Assembly: GCF_030052815.1 (NCBI RefSeq) | Contig: NC_079505.1 | Location: forward strand, 77,694,351 to 77,758,350 | DNA length: 64,000 nt | Source of the DNA: Hevea brasiliensis | Taxonomy: Eukaryota; Streptophyta; Magnoliopsida; Malpighiales; Euphorbiaceae | Direction of reading: 5' to 3' | Shown: piece after piece, positions 1 to 10,655 of the stretch | How the letters are laid out: every line of letters starts with the position of its first letter | How positions within the stretch are numbered: position 1 is the stretch's first letter | Notes under the pieces: model-generated | What the model saw: the letters and a program-made list of their open reading frames with translations, nothing else | What the model was told of the DNA's origin: nothing | Database searches by the model: none | Made by a program: the position numbers and the translations under genes

Positions 1-1
1 A

Positions 2-3000
2 CCTTTTGGATGTATTTCTTTTGTTCTTTTACAACCTCATGAAAATACCAAATTAGAACCCCATGCTCATCTATGTTGTTTTCTTGGTTATGGCATTGAA
101 CACAAAGGGTATCGTTGTTGGGATCCTATTTCTAATAAGTTACGCATCTCTCGTCATGTTACCATTTGGGACAATACTATGTTCTCTTCTCTTTCTAAAT
201 TTCATCACTCTGTCAATACTGACTCTCTATTTTTCACTGACTCCTCTAAAGAGCTGTTTCCAAGTCCTGATCCAAGTGATTATGATGTGCTCAATATTAG
301 CCCAACTACACCTGCCCCTATTGAATCTGCACCAGTTGTTGATCCAGTACCTACGCCTGCATCTCCTCCTAACACTACTCTTCGTTGTTCTACTCGTGTA
401 AGAGAAACTCCTCATTATCTTTCTGATTTTCACTGTTACTCTACTATTGTAACCCTTCATGAGCCTCGTTCTTATTGTGAGGCAAGTACTGACCCTCTTT
501 GGTAGCAAGCTATGACTGACGAACTTCAGACTTTAGAGAAAACTCATACTTGGGATTTAGTTGATCTTCCACCAAACAAGACCCCTATTGGTTGCAAATG
601 GATTTACAAAATCAAGACTCGTTCTGATGGAACTATTGAATGCTACAAAGCTTGCTTAGTAGTCAAAGGGTACACTCAAGAGTATGGTATCGACTATGAA
701 GAAACTTTTACTCCAGTGGCCCGATTAACATCTATTTGCAGTCTCTTAGCTATTGCTGCAGTTCGTAAATGGAAACTTTTCTAGATGGATGTCAAAAATG
801 CTTTTCTTCATGGTGATTTAACAGAAGAGGTTTATATGCATCCTCCTCCTGGTTATCATTCTCCTCATAAGGTTTGCAAACTTCGGCGAGCCTTATATGG
901 ATTAAAACAAGCTCCCAGGGCCTGGTTTGCCAAATTTAGTTTCACTCTTGCTCAACTTGGTTTTCTCTCTAGTCCACATGATTCTGCATTATTCACTCGT
1001 CGAAGTGGTATTATTCTTCTATTGCTTTATGTTGATGATATGATAATAACAGAAGATGATTCATCTGGTATTTCAGAGTTACAACATTATCTCAATTAGC
1101 ATTTTGAAATGAAAGACCTGGGTTCTCTCAACTATTTTTTGGGTCTTGAAGTTTCTCAAAATTCTGATGGCTATTATCTATCTTGTCACGACCCAACCTA
1201 TGGGCCGGACCGGCACTAGGACCTGGGCCAGCCTAAAGCCCCCAAGGCCCGTAGTAAGCCTAACTGTTCATTAACCCAACTCTAAGGCCCATTTGGGCCC
1301 AAATTCAAGAAATCAAACGGACAGAGTCCGGCCATAAAATGGACTTTCCAACGGGGAGTTTTCGTCTCACTCGACCTGTAAACACAATAAATACTCAATT
1401 GGGGAGCTCACCACCTCCACATAATCGACAAGATAAAATAAATGGGAGCTCAGCTCCCTCATCCAATCCATCAAACATGCATAGAATATTAAGTTTACAG
1501 GTCCAAAATAATAATTTAGTTTACAGACCCAAATCAAATAAACATTTCTAACACATGTGGAAATTCTAAGATTTAACCAGTTTATACAAACATTAGTAAT
1601 CGACCTGCGAGGGAGAAAGCAGGTTAACCTCAAAAAATATCCTCCTGTGGCTCAGAAAATTTTTGAACAGAGTGAGCGTCACTCGAGAGAGTAAAATATC
1701 AATTTTAACCATAATCCCTATAACTATCTAAAACTAATGCAACCTGTGTGGAATGAAGTGCAACATCGCAATAAATTCACATCATAGCATCAAAAGGTAA
1801 TTTGGAGCACTCACACACTCGTAGTATCAATCATAACATATGGGAGCCGATCCCTATACACTCTCTTAAATCCAACCCGTGCCGTGAATTACTCAAGCTC
1901 GGACTTCCACTTAATAACCAAATCGAGGGTCCCAAATAATTACTCAAGCCGTGACTACCCTCGAAGGATCGAGTCCCATGAATTACTCAAGCCGTGACTA
2001 CCTGGCCCTATCCAAAGTCCACACCACATCACACGCACGCCAACGCACGCACACTGATCCACATTACCACGACAAAATCCAAGGCAAAACAAAAGTTAAG
2101 AATGCAACATAAATCGTCCCTAGAGTTTAACTACATAAATATATGCATATAAGTGATGCATGGGCATTCTTGAACAAATAATAATATCGAAATTACAATT
2201 AAAATTAATATTCTACTCACAGACTTGATGATGGTCACTGAGGCGGCTGGGCGGAGGAAGAAGGCTGTCCTGGCTCACCTGACAATTTTATTACAATCAT
2301 TTAATAAATTTGACTCAATACAAACAAAGAAAAAGACCAATACGTCCTAAGTCGTGCCGAAAATCCTACAGAGTCTCCCTATACCTAGGACCTACCCAAC
2401 CTGCAAAATGGCTCAAAACACACTTCTATATTCACAATCCATATATCCACAGTTCAATCATATCACACAGCCCCTCCTGGGCCCATCAAATCAGTCATCC
2501 ATCACAATACGCAAAAATTTCAATTTAGTCCTTATTATTGATCATTTTTGCAAAAACTGCCCAAACAAGCTCTAAAAATTATAAAACTTTGCCCCGCGGT
2601 CTTTAGCAATATTACTAAGCTATTGCAAAAAGAATCGTAATTTTCTAAGCTACCACGAATATTTTATGGATTTTTAATCCTATTTAAGCACTAGAAAATT
2701 ACGAAAAAATAAGGTTCGGGTTTACCTTTGCCGATTCCGACTTCGGGAACGCGCTCGGGATGCCTGACAATGGTGGGGTAGCCAAAATCTCGATCCAATT
2801 CGGAGACTTTTCCGGTAGCTGGTCTGTCTGGCCGGAAATTCACAGATCCGGACAACTGTCGAATTTCCGCGAATTGAGGATACCTACACGAAGCCCAATA
2901 ATAATATATAAAAATCAGGGGTGTTACATATCTCAAGCCAAGTATGCATCTGACTTACTTTCTCGAGCAGGCATCACTGATAGCAAAATAGTATCAACCC

Positions 3001-3731
3001 CATTGGAGCTCAATTGCAAACTTACACCTCTTGATGGCACTCCTCTTGATGATCCTACTTTATATCGACAGCTTGTCGGGAGTCTTATTTATTTCACAGT
3101 TACTCGACCTGATATTTCATATGCTATTCATCTAGTCAGCCAGTTTATGTATGCTCCTCGCTCAACTCATTTCTCTGCAGTACTTCGAATCCTTCGTCAT
3201 ATCAAAGGCACTATTTTTCATGGTTTGAATTTTTCTGTTACCTCCTCCCTAGTACTATCTGGCTACTCTGATGCTAATTGGGCTGGTGATCTAACAGATC
3301 GTCGCTCTACAGCTAGTTATTGTTTCTTATTGGGTGATTCTCTTATCTCTTGGCGTAGCAAAAAGCAAACTATTGTTGCACATTTTAGCACAGAATCTGA
3401 ATATCGTGCTCTTACTGATGCTACATCTGAATTACTTTGGTTATGGTGGTTATTAACTAATTTGGGTGTCACTCATTCTTCTGCCATAATGCTTCATTGC
3501 GATAATAGAAGTGCCATACAGATTTCTCATAATGATGTATTTCATCAGCGTACCAAACACATCGAAATTGATTATCATTTTGTATGTCATCATGTTGCTC
3601 ATGGCACCATATGTTTGATTCCTGTCTCCTCTGTCAGCCAAATGACTAATATATTCTCCAAAAAGTATCATCCCGCTCGCTTTCAGGATTTCTTAAGTAA
3701 ACTCAAGTTGGCACCTGTGCTACCACCTTGA
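2..3731 (+). pseudogene. copia pol (integrase end, RT, RNase H), interrupted
   Basis: One reading frame (first codon position equal to 2 modulo 3) runs from 2 to 1183. It encodes the integrase C-terminal segment (KGYRCWDPISNKLRISRHV, about 110-165), then the RT core ([29 protein letters not shown], and the catalytic YVDD near 1030). In-frame TAG codons lie at 503, 782 and 1097. The solo LTR at 1184-2928 breaks the RT just after LEVSQNSDGYYLS. Beyond it the frame resumes with QAKYASDLLSRAG and runs through RNase H (SGYSDANWAGD near 3260; final TKHIEID motif) to TGA at 3729. It is a dead polyprotein; order and motifs are typical of plant copia. Confidence 0.93.
1184..2928 (-). mobile_element. 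Solo LTR of a gypsy family, inserted in copia RT
   Basis: A 1745-bp sequence reads TGTCACGACCC...GGGGTGTTACA on the plus strand, so the LTR itself points to the minus strand (TGTAACACCCC...GACA). It is flanked by the perfect 5-bp target duplication TATCT (1179-1183 and 2929-2933). It is clearly homologous along its length to the LTRs at 6943-8668 and 14002-15698, which bound a gypsy element. No internal region remains, so it most likely arose by LTR-LTR recombination. Removing the LTR and one TATCT copy rejoins the copia frame exactly. Confidence 0.95.
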
Positions 3732-3745
3732 GTTTGAGGGGGGGG

Positions 3746-3973
3746 TGTGAGCATAATTACAGCAATTAGCATGATTATAAGAGATTTGTGTAGCATAATT
3801 ACAACAATTAGCATGATTATAGGAGATTTATGTAGCATAATTACAACAATTATTATTATTATTGTCTAAATTAGCTCATATTCTCATGTATAAATAGATA
3901 TAATGTCTATGTAAATAAGACACAGACAAATACACAATCATTTTCTTCATTACTTGTATTCTTTCTTCTAACA
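3746..3973 (+). repeat. 3' LTR of the copia element
   Basis: The sequence begins TGTGAGCATAA immediately after a G-run polypurine tract and ends TTCTAACA, giving TG...CA borders and about 228 bp. A TATAAATA box lies at 3889-3896, the usual promoter position of a short copia LTR. The partner 5' LTR is outside the window, so neither its age nor the target duplication can be read. Confidence 0.8.
3751..3857 (+). repeat. 42-bp tandem repeat inside the LTR
   Basis: Two full 42-bp units (3751-3792 and 3793-3834) and a partial third (3835-3857) each start GCATAATTACA and contain TTAGCATGATTATA. The units differ by a few substitutions. The array lies upstream of the LTR TATA box, where LTR enhancer repeats often sit; a regulatory role is inference. 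Confidence 0.85.
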
Positions 3974-4424
3974 GATAGAATTTACAAATGAATTTTAAAC
4001 TTAAAATTATATATATTTCGATTAATAAAATTATATTTTTTTATATATCATTTTATTTTATTTTATTTATTCTAAACAAAAAATTCATTTTATTTAAAAT
4101 GAATTTCACATTTAATATAAAAAATATTTAATGAAAAAAATTTATTTATAAATAAATTTTATCATTGAAATTAAATTTATTTACAAATAAAATAAATTTT
4201 ACTGTAAAATTAAACCAAGCAAGGAATGAATATTTTAATATCAACTTTTAGATATTAAATTAAAATTTTAAATAATTTTTTACTAATATATTTTATCACA
4301 TTGATGAAATATATATATTTAAATAAATAAGATTAAGTTTTTTTAAATAAAATTATATTTTAATTATTTAAAAAGTACAGCTATTATTATTTTATTATTA
4401 TTGGTCAATTAATCTCATTGAAAT
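3974..4424. other. AT-rich intergenic DNA
   Basis: Very AT-rich sequence with ATTTTATTTTATTT-like runs. I see no gene, no splice-compatible exon and no recognisable element. Confidence 0.6.
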
Positions 4425-5078
4425 ATGTATCTTATCTTATTTCTTAAGTAAAAATAAATTTAAAATATGAAACTCAGAAAGCCTGCCAGAAATACGTGAA
4501 ATAAAACTCAGATTTTTTATGCCAATTTGCATAAGTGAAAGACTTATTTAATAAATAAATCTTTGACAAAAAAAAGTAAATAAACAATATTAAATTTAAT
4601 TAAGAATAGTCAAAGTATTTACTTATTCATAATAATAATAATAATAACGAGGACAATGATGATGACGTCTTTAATGAAAAGTAAAATTCGAATTTTATAA
4701 TATGTAGATGTTTGCAACAGCACCTATATAAAGCTTTTTTATGTAATATATTTTTTTTTCAAAAATTACTATTTCATAAATAAAACTTAAAAAAATGGCA
4801 ATCTCTATATACTAAATTTAGAAAAGAGTGGATATAAGCCAGCTATAATCTACCAAAAATTTAAACTAAAATAATAAAATAATTTTTTAAGAATAAAAGA
4901 ATAAAATAATTAAAAAGGAAAATTTATTCTAAACAATAAAAGAGCAAAGGAGTACATTAATTATGAAACTACACCTTTTAAAAACAGTGAAAGTTTTTTT
5001 CAAAAAAATATAAAATTTCATTGATAATCAACAAGCCATGTCGTCAAATGCAAAGTTAACTTAGCATAATTGGATTGC
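4425..5078 (+). repeat. Direct duplication, copy A
   Basis: This stretch is paralogous to 5735-6347. Shared blocks in the same order and orientation are: ATCTTATTTTATTTC-like start and AAATATGAAAC, GCATAAGTGAAAGACTT, AATTTAATTAAGAATAGTCAA, TATGTAGATGTTT, and at the end GATAATCAACAAGCCAT and CAAAGTTAACTT. Identity is interrupted by many small indels, so the duplication is old. No coding capacity is seen. Confidence 0.8.
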
Positions 5079-5088
5079 TCCTCTTTTA

Positions 5089-5145
<57 letters not shown>

Positions 5146-5734
5146 ATCATGTTTAGTATTGTATAATTAAAATTATAATATAATCATGATTATATTACAT
5201 ATTTGATTACATTATCTGACAATACAAAAAAATTTGACTTAATAAAATGATAAATTACGTAACATAATTAATTATTTTAAAATAATTTAATGATTATTAC
5301 ATATAAAAAAATATGTAATAATGATTATTTATTTTAATTTTTTTTATTTATTATTAATATTATCATCACTATTACTATTGAGTCACCATTGCTACTATCA
5401 TCATTATTTCTATTCTATCACCATTAATTATTATCACCTTTATCATTACTCGACCACTATGATTACCACTATCTCATCTTATCACCACTTCCATCATCTA
5501 ATTATCATTGTCGCAATCACTCTACCACCACTTAGCCACCACTACTACTCGATTATCAATTAATACAATCACAACTATTTATTATTAACATTATAAATAA
5601 ATTAAATGTTAAAATAAAAATTATCATTACACGACATTATTTATATTTTTATTTGGTAATTAAATAAGGAAATATAATAATAATTATATTATAATTATAT
5701 TGTATTATGTTACGTTCTATCAAATATAAACTGA
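5079..5734. other. Spacer with microsatellites and inverted AT repeats
   Basis: It contains a trinucleotide (AAT/ATT)n tract at about 5088-5142 and a pyrimidine-rich degenerate triplet stretch (CAT, CAC, TAT, CTA units) at about 5345-5570. Its ends carry loosely inverted AT-rich sequence (about 5150-5215 against 5670-5725), suggesting an old MITE, but no target duplication is clear. No real gene: the open frame at 5321-5563 is low-complexity. Confidence 0.6.
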
Positions 5735-6032
5735 ATATATATCTTATTTTATTTCATAAGCAAAAAAAAATTTGAAATATGAAACGCATAAAGGCTGCTA
5801 GAAATCAACTTTAGCGGAACACGTGAAATAAAATTAAAGATTGTTTATGCGAATTTGCATAAGTGAAAGACTTGATTAAATAATAAATAATTAAATTTAA
5901 TTAAGAATAGTCAAATTGTTTACTCTTTTATAATAATAATATTATGATGTCTTTAATTAAATTAAAATTCATAGATAATAATTATTAGGATATGTAGATG
6001 TTTACAAAAGCACCCATATCAAGTTTTTTTTT

Positions 6033-6077
<45 letters not shown>

Positions 6078-6347
6078 CTTTTCCTCCTTTAAAAATCACG
6101 ATTTCGTAAATAAAACTTAAAAAATAGCAATCTCTTCCAGGGATGCATACTAAATTTACAAAACAGCGGAGATAAGCCAACCGTAATCCACTAAAAATTA
6201 TGAAAGGAATAAAATATTTTTTCAAATAAAAGAATAAAATAATTAGAAAGGTGAAAGTGTTTTTTTTTTTATTAAAAAAATAAAAAATTTTATCGATAAT
6301 CAACGAGCCATTCGGCCAAATACAAAGTTAACTTGCATTATTGGATT
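5735..6347 (+). repeat. Direct duplication, copy B
   Basis: Second copy of the block at 4425-5078. It additionally contains a (TA)n microsatellite at 6035-6074. The block ends with GATAATCAACGAGCCATTCG and CAAAGTTAACTTGCATTATTGG, matching the end of copy A. Flanks on both sides differ from copy A. Confidence 0.8.
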
Positions 6348-6942
6348 ACGTAACACCATGCAAGGTTTTAGGCGAAAGTCTCATCGATTTGATATTTAAC
6401 TGAAAAGAAAAAGCAAATTATAGAGATTACTTGCGGTTGTGTCTATTTGGGTCAGACTGAAATTCTCCGTTACTTGGATTTCACGGATGGGTTTGGGCCC
6501 CTATAGCCCTAACATCGTTGTGATTCGTCAGCTTGTTAATATCCTCAAAGAATGAATAAAATCTTTTGACTAACATTCTTCTGAAACTTTTGACCAATAT
6601 TCTTCTGAAATGGTGATTTACGCGGAATAGAATTGTTCCAAGGATTTTTTACTGTTTGAAAACAGACATTTTACTAAGAAAATATTGAGATGAAACTTGC
6701 GTAATTTAACTGCAAGTTGTTATTAACTAACTTAATTTTTTTTTTATTCCAACAAATAAAGCAAAAAAATAAAGAATTTTCAATTAATCAGAAAACATGC
6801 TTAGATCAAATTTTCACAAAAGGCTAGAAGAAATTTTTTTTTTTTTTTACAGATAAAAAAATAATTTTTTACAGATATAAAGCATGAACTTGTTTATGTA
6901 TTGGTTGCCACGCCCCATGACTCATCATTTATTTATTTATTT
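6348..6942. other. Intergenic DNA
   Basis: AT-rich sequence with homopolymer runs and no coding signal. The last bases, TATTT at 6938-6942, form the left target duplication of the gypsy element that follows. Confidence 0.6.
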
Positions 6943-8668
6943 TGTCACGACCCAACCTATGGGCCGGACCGGCACTAGGACCTGGGCCAGCCTAAAGCCC
7001 CCGAGGCCCGTAGTAAGCCTAACTGTTCATTAACCCAACTCTAAGGCCCATTTGGGCCCAGTATCAAGAAAATAAACGGACAGAGTCCGGCCATAAAATG
7101 GACTTTTCAACGGGGAGTTTTCGACTCACCCGACCTGTAAACACAATAAATACTCAATTGGGGAGCTCAGCTCACCCTCCACATACTCATATCCTCATAA
7201 TAATAAATGGGAGCTCAGCTCCCTCATCCAATCCATCAAACATGCATATCATTATACGTTTACAGGTCCAACATGATAATAATATTACAGACCATAATCA
7301 ATAAATACTTCTAACACATGCGGAAATTCTAGGAGTAAATAAAATTACACAAATATTGATAAACAACCTGCGAAGTAGAAAAGCAGGTTAACCCAGAATA
7401 AAATATCCTCCTGTGGCCTGTAAAAATTTTTGAACAGGAGTGAGCGTTCGACTCAGAGAGTAAAATATCAATCTTAACTATAATCTCTATAACTATCTCA
7501 AAACTAATGCAACTCAGAGAGTGAAATGCAACATTAACATCATATTCACATCATAGCATCAAAAGGTAAATTTGGAGCACTCACGCACTCGTAACATCAA
7601 TCATAATATATGGGAGCCGATCCTATACGCCTCTCTTAAATCCAACTCGGTGCCACAAGAACTCACTGGACTTCCACTTAATAACCAAATCGAGGGTCCC
7701 AGAAGAACTCAAGCCGTGACTACCCTCAAGGATCGGGTCCCAACAAGAACTCAAGCCGTGACTACCCGCCCTATCCATAGTCCACACCACATCACACGCA
7801 CGCCAACGCACGACACCGCCTCCAAATTACCGCAACAACATTCATGGCACTTTAATGCTTATCAATGCAACATAAATCGTGCCTAGAGTTTAACTATATA
7901 ATTATATGCATATAAGTGATGCATGGGCATCTCGACATATAATAATATCGAAATTACAATTAAAATTAATATTTTACTCACAGACTTGCGGCAATCACCG
8001 TGGCCGGGCGAAGGAAGAAGGCTCACACGACAATTATATTACAATTATTTAATACAAATGACTCAATACAAATCAAGAAAAGACCCAATACGCCCTAAGT
8101 CGCATTTAAAATCCGCAGAGTCTCCCTATACCTAGGACCTACCCAACGCAAAAGGGCTCAAAACACACTTCTATATCCACAATCCATATATCCACAACTC
8201 AATCACATCACACAGCCCCTCCCGCCCATCAAATCAATCATCCATCACAATATGTAAAATTTCAATTCGTCCTTATAATTGATCATTTTTGCAAAATCGC
8301 TCAAATAAACTCTAAAAATTATAAAACTCGCTCATGGTCCTTAGAAATATTACTAAGCTATTGCAAAAAAAATTGTAATTTTCTAAGCTACCACGAATAT
8401 TTTATGGATTTTTAATCCTATTTAAGCACTAGAAAATTACGAAAAAGCAAGGTTCGTGTTTACCTTTGCCGATTCCGACTTCGGGAAAGTGCTCGGGATG
8501 CCTAACAATGGTGGGGTAGCCAAAATCTCGATCCAATTCGGAGACTTTTCCAGTAGCTGGTCTGTCTGGCCGGAAATTCACAGATCCGGACAACTGTCGA
8601 ATTTCCGTGAATTGAGGATACCTACACGAAGCCCAATAATAATATATAAAAAAATCAGGGGTGTTACA
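6943..8668 (-). repeat. Gypsy 3' LTR (left)
   Basis: 1726 bp, plus-strand ends TGTCACGACCC and GTGTTACA. It is the 3' LTR because the polypurine tract abuts its right edge. It contains an internal short repeat (ACTCAAGCCGTGACTACC appears twice around 7705-7770). Open frames inside it (for example 7572-7886 and 8456-8686) are not conserved in the sister LTRs and are not genes. Confidence 0.93.
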
Positions 8669-8682
8669 TTCTTCCCCCTTAC
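8669..8682 (-). other. Polypurine tract of the gypsy element
   Basis: On the minus strand the bases next to the 3' LTR read TAAGGGGGAAGAA, a purine run directly followed by TGTAACACCCC. This is the expected primer position for plus-strand DNA synthesis. Confidence 0.85.
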
Positions 8683-8812
8683 GTAAAAATTCGTCGAATT
8701 TTACACAAGGCGTAATAAAGTATATGATTACACATTGAGCAGATAAGGGTACTTGCTACGCATGTCCTGCTTCGACTCCAGTGCACTCTTCCACTGGCTC
8801 TTCCACAAAACC

Positions 8813-10168
8813 TTAACCATAGGGATCTGCTTTTGATCTTAGTGTCTCACTTGATAGTCCACTATGGCTACAAAGTTGCTCCTCAAATGTCAAGTTCTCT
8901 TTTAGCTCTATTACATCCGGTTGTAGTACATGAGAAGGATCTGAATGTATTTCCGAGCATGGAGATGTGAAACACGGATGAACGTGAGAAAGGTTGGGTG
9001 GTAGCTCCAACCGGTAGGCAACTGCTCCAACTCTATCAGTAACCTCAAAAGGTCCAATATACCGAGGTGCCAACTTGCCCTTCTTTCCAAATCTCATGAC
9101 TCCCTTCATTGGAGAAACCTTCAGGAATACATAGTCGCCCACTGCAAACTCCACATCCCTCCGTCTGGGGTCTGCATAACTCTTCCGCTCTTGAAAATTG
9201 TCGATTAAAGGAACTACCTCTGAAGTGTACTGCACTAGGTCTACATCATGCACCTTCGCTTCCCCCATTTCTGTCCAACACAGAGGAGACCTACACTTTC
9301 TTCCATATAGTGCCTCATAGGGTGCCATTCCTATGCTGGAGTGATAACTGTTGTTGTAGGCAAACTCCACCAAAGCTAGCTGATCATCCCATTGACCTCC
9401 AAAATCCAAAACACTCATGCGAAGCATGTCTTCCAGTGTTTGGATTGTCCTTTCGGACTGTCCGTCTGTCTGAGGGTGGAAAGCCGTACTGAAGTTCAAC
9501 TGTGTGCCAAGTGCCTCCTGCAACTTTCTCCAAAACCGAGAAGTGAATTGGAGCCCTCTGTCAGATATTATGGAAGCCGGAACTCCATGCAATCTGACTA
9601 TTTCTCGAATGTAGAGCCGGGCATACTGTGCCACAGAGTATGTAGTCTTTACAGGTAAGAAGTGAGCTGATTTGGTCAAGCGGTCTACAATTACCCATAT
9701 CGAATCATATCCTCGCGTGGTACGAGGCAACCCAGTCACAAAATCCATAGTGATCATTTCCCACTTCCATTCTGGGATAGGGAGCTCTTGCAGCTTCCCT
9801 GACGGTCTCTGGTGTTCAAACTTCACCTTCTGACAAGTCAAGCACTTGGACACAAAGTCTGCTATGTCTCTCTTCATGCCATTCCACCAATAGCTATCTT
9901 TCACATCATGGTACATCTTGGTGGAACCTGGGTGGACACTGTACAGTGTATAGTGTGCCTCTCGCATGATTTCATTCCTGAGGTTGTCCACATCGGGCAC
10001 ACATATCCTAGAACCTTGCACTAAGGCGCCATCATTGGCAAATCCGAACTCACCACCTTCACCTTGCTGTACTCTTTCTATAATCTTCATCAATTGTTGG
10101 TATCTGTGCTGGGAAACTCTAACTCTGTCCCTCAAGTCCGCCTTGAAAAGTGAGACAACAATAACCAC
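8813..10168 (-). pseudogene. Gypsy integrase (pol C-terminal part)
   Basis: A 451-codon open frame. Its N-terminal third carries the zinc-binding HHCC region (HPGSTKMYHDVKDSYWW then CLTCQK). The catalytic core follows (MDFVTGLP, VIVDRLTKSAHF, ISDRGLQFTS, FHPQTDGQSERT), with the D,D,E residues in these blocks. The C-terminal GPY/F-type region is FLKVSPMKGVMRFGKKGKLAPRYIGPFEV. The chromodomain sometimes found after it is not evident. The frame is intact over integrase, but the first residues are not a natural start: integrase is normally cut from a polyprotein whose upstream part is lost here. Confidence 0.92.
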
Positions 10169-10395
10169 TAATATGAAAGATCTAGGATTAAACCTTGATC
10201 CATCAACTCATGTACCTCTGAATCAACGCTCTTCTCTTGAAATGTGCGCCAAAAAGATTTTCTCGCTTAAAGCATCCGCTACTACATTGGCCTTCCTGTG
10301 GTGGTACCGATGGGGCAATCATAGTCTTCCGTAAGCTTCATCCATCTCCTCTGTCTCAAGTTTAAATCCTCTGTTGGAAGATGTTCTTCAAACTC

Positions 10396-10655
10396 TTATA
10401 CGGTGTATATCTCGCACACTTCACCATACAGGTAGTGTCTCCAGATTTTTAGTGCAAAGACTACAGCCGCCATTTCCAAATCATGGGTGGGATAGTTATG
10501 CTCATGCCTCTTCAGCTGCCTTGAAGCATAAGCCACTACTTTTCCATTCCGCATCAAAACACACCCTAGGCCAACTCGAGGCGTCACAAGACAGTGTATC
10601 CTTCACCGCTCATAGGTAGTGTTAACACAGGGGCAGTGGTTAGACACTCCTTATC
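10396..10655 (-). pseudogene. Gypsy RT end and RNase H fragment, frameshifted
   Basis: The minus strand first encodes an RT-terminal block, KECLTTAPVLTLP (about 10615-10655). After a small deletion near 10577 that shifts the frame, it encodes RNase H residues [50 protein letters not shown] (10396-10587). Between RNase H and integrase (10169-10395) the frame is further broken. No RT catalytic YxDD region exists upstream: homology stops abruptly near 10655. Confidence 0.85.

Larger units (their letters stand above)
1..3973 (+). mobile_element. Ty1/copia retrotransposon, 3' portion
   Basis: This is the 3' part of a copia element; its 5' LTR, gag, protease and most of integrase lie outside the window. 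It holds the end of integrase, reverse transcriptase, RNase H, a polypurine tract (about 3733-3745, a run of G) and a 3' LTR at 3746-3973. A gypsy-family solo LTR (1184-2928) splits the reverse transcriptase. The element cannot move by itself, because its frame carries several stops and the foreign insert. Confidence 0.93.

Noticed and set aside
2760..3731. A 323-codon frame that looks like one protein
   Set aside because: The first 56 codons come from the solo LTR and only the rest is copia RT/RNase H. The ATG in the LTR is accidental; this is not a fusion gene.
5088..5142. CRISPR-like array
   Set aside because: It is a simple (ATT)n microsatellite, with no repeat-spacer pattern.
6034..6303. 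Minus-strand frame with a tyrosine-isoleucine repeat
   Set aside because: The repeat is translated (TA)n microsatellite; the rest is lysine/phenylalanine-rich AT noise. The same applies to 49556-49801 and 54492-54704.
9109..10334. Plus-strand frames of 70-127 codons over the gypsy pol
   Set aside because: They are antisense images of integrase and RNase H codons.
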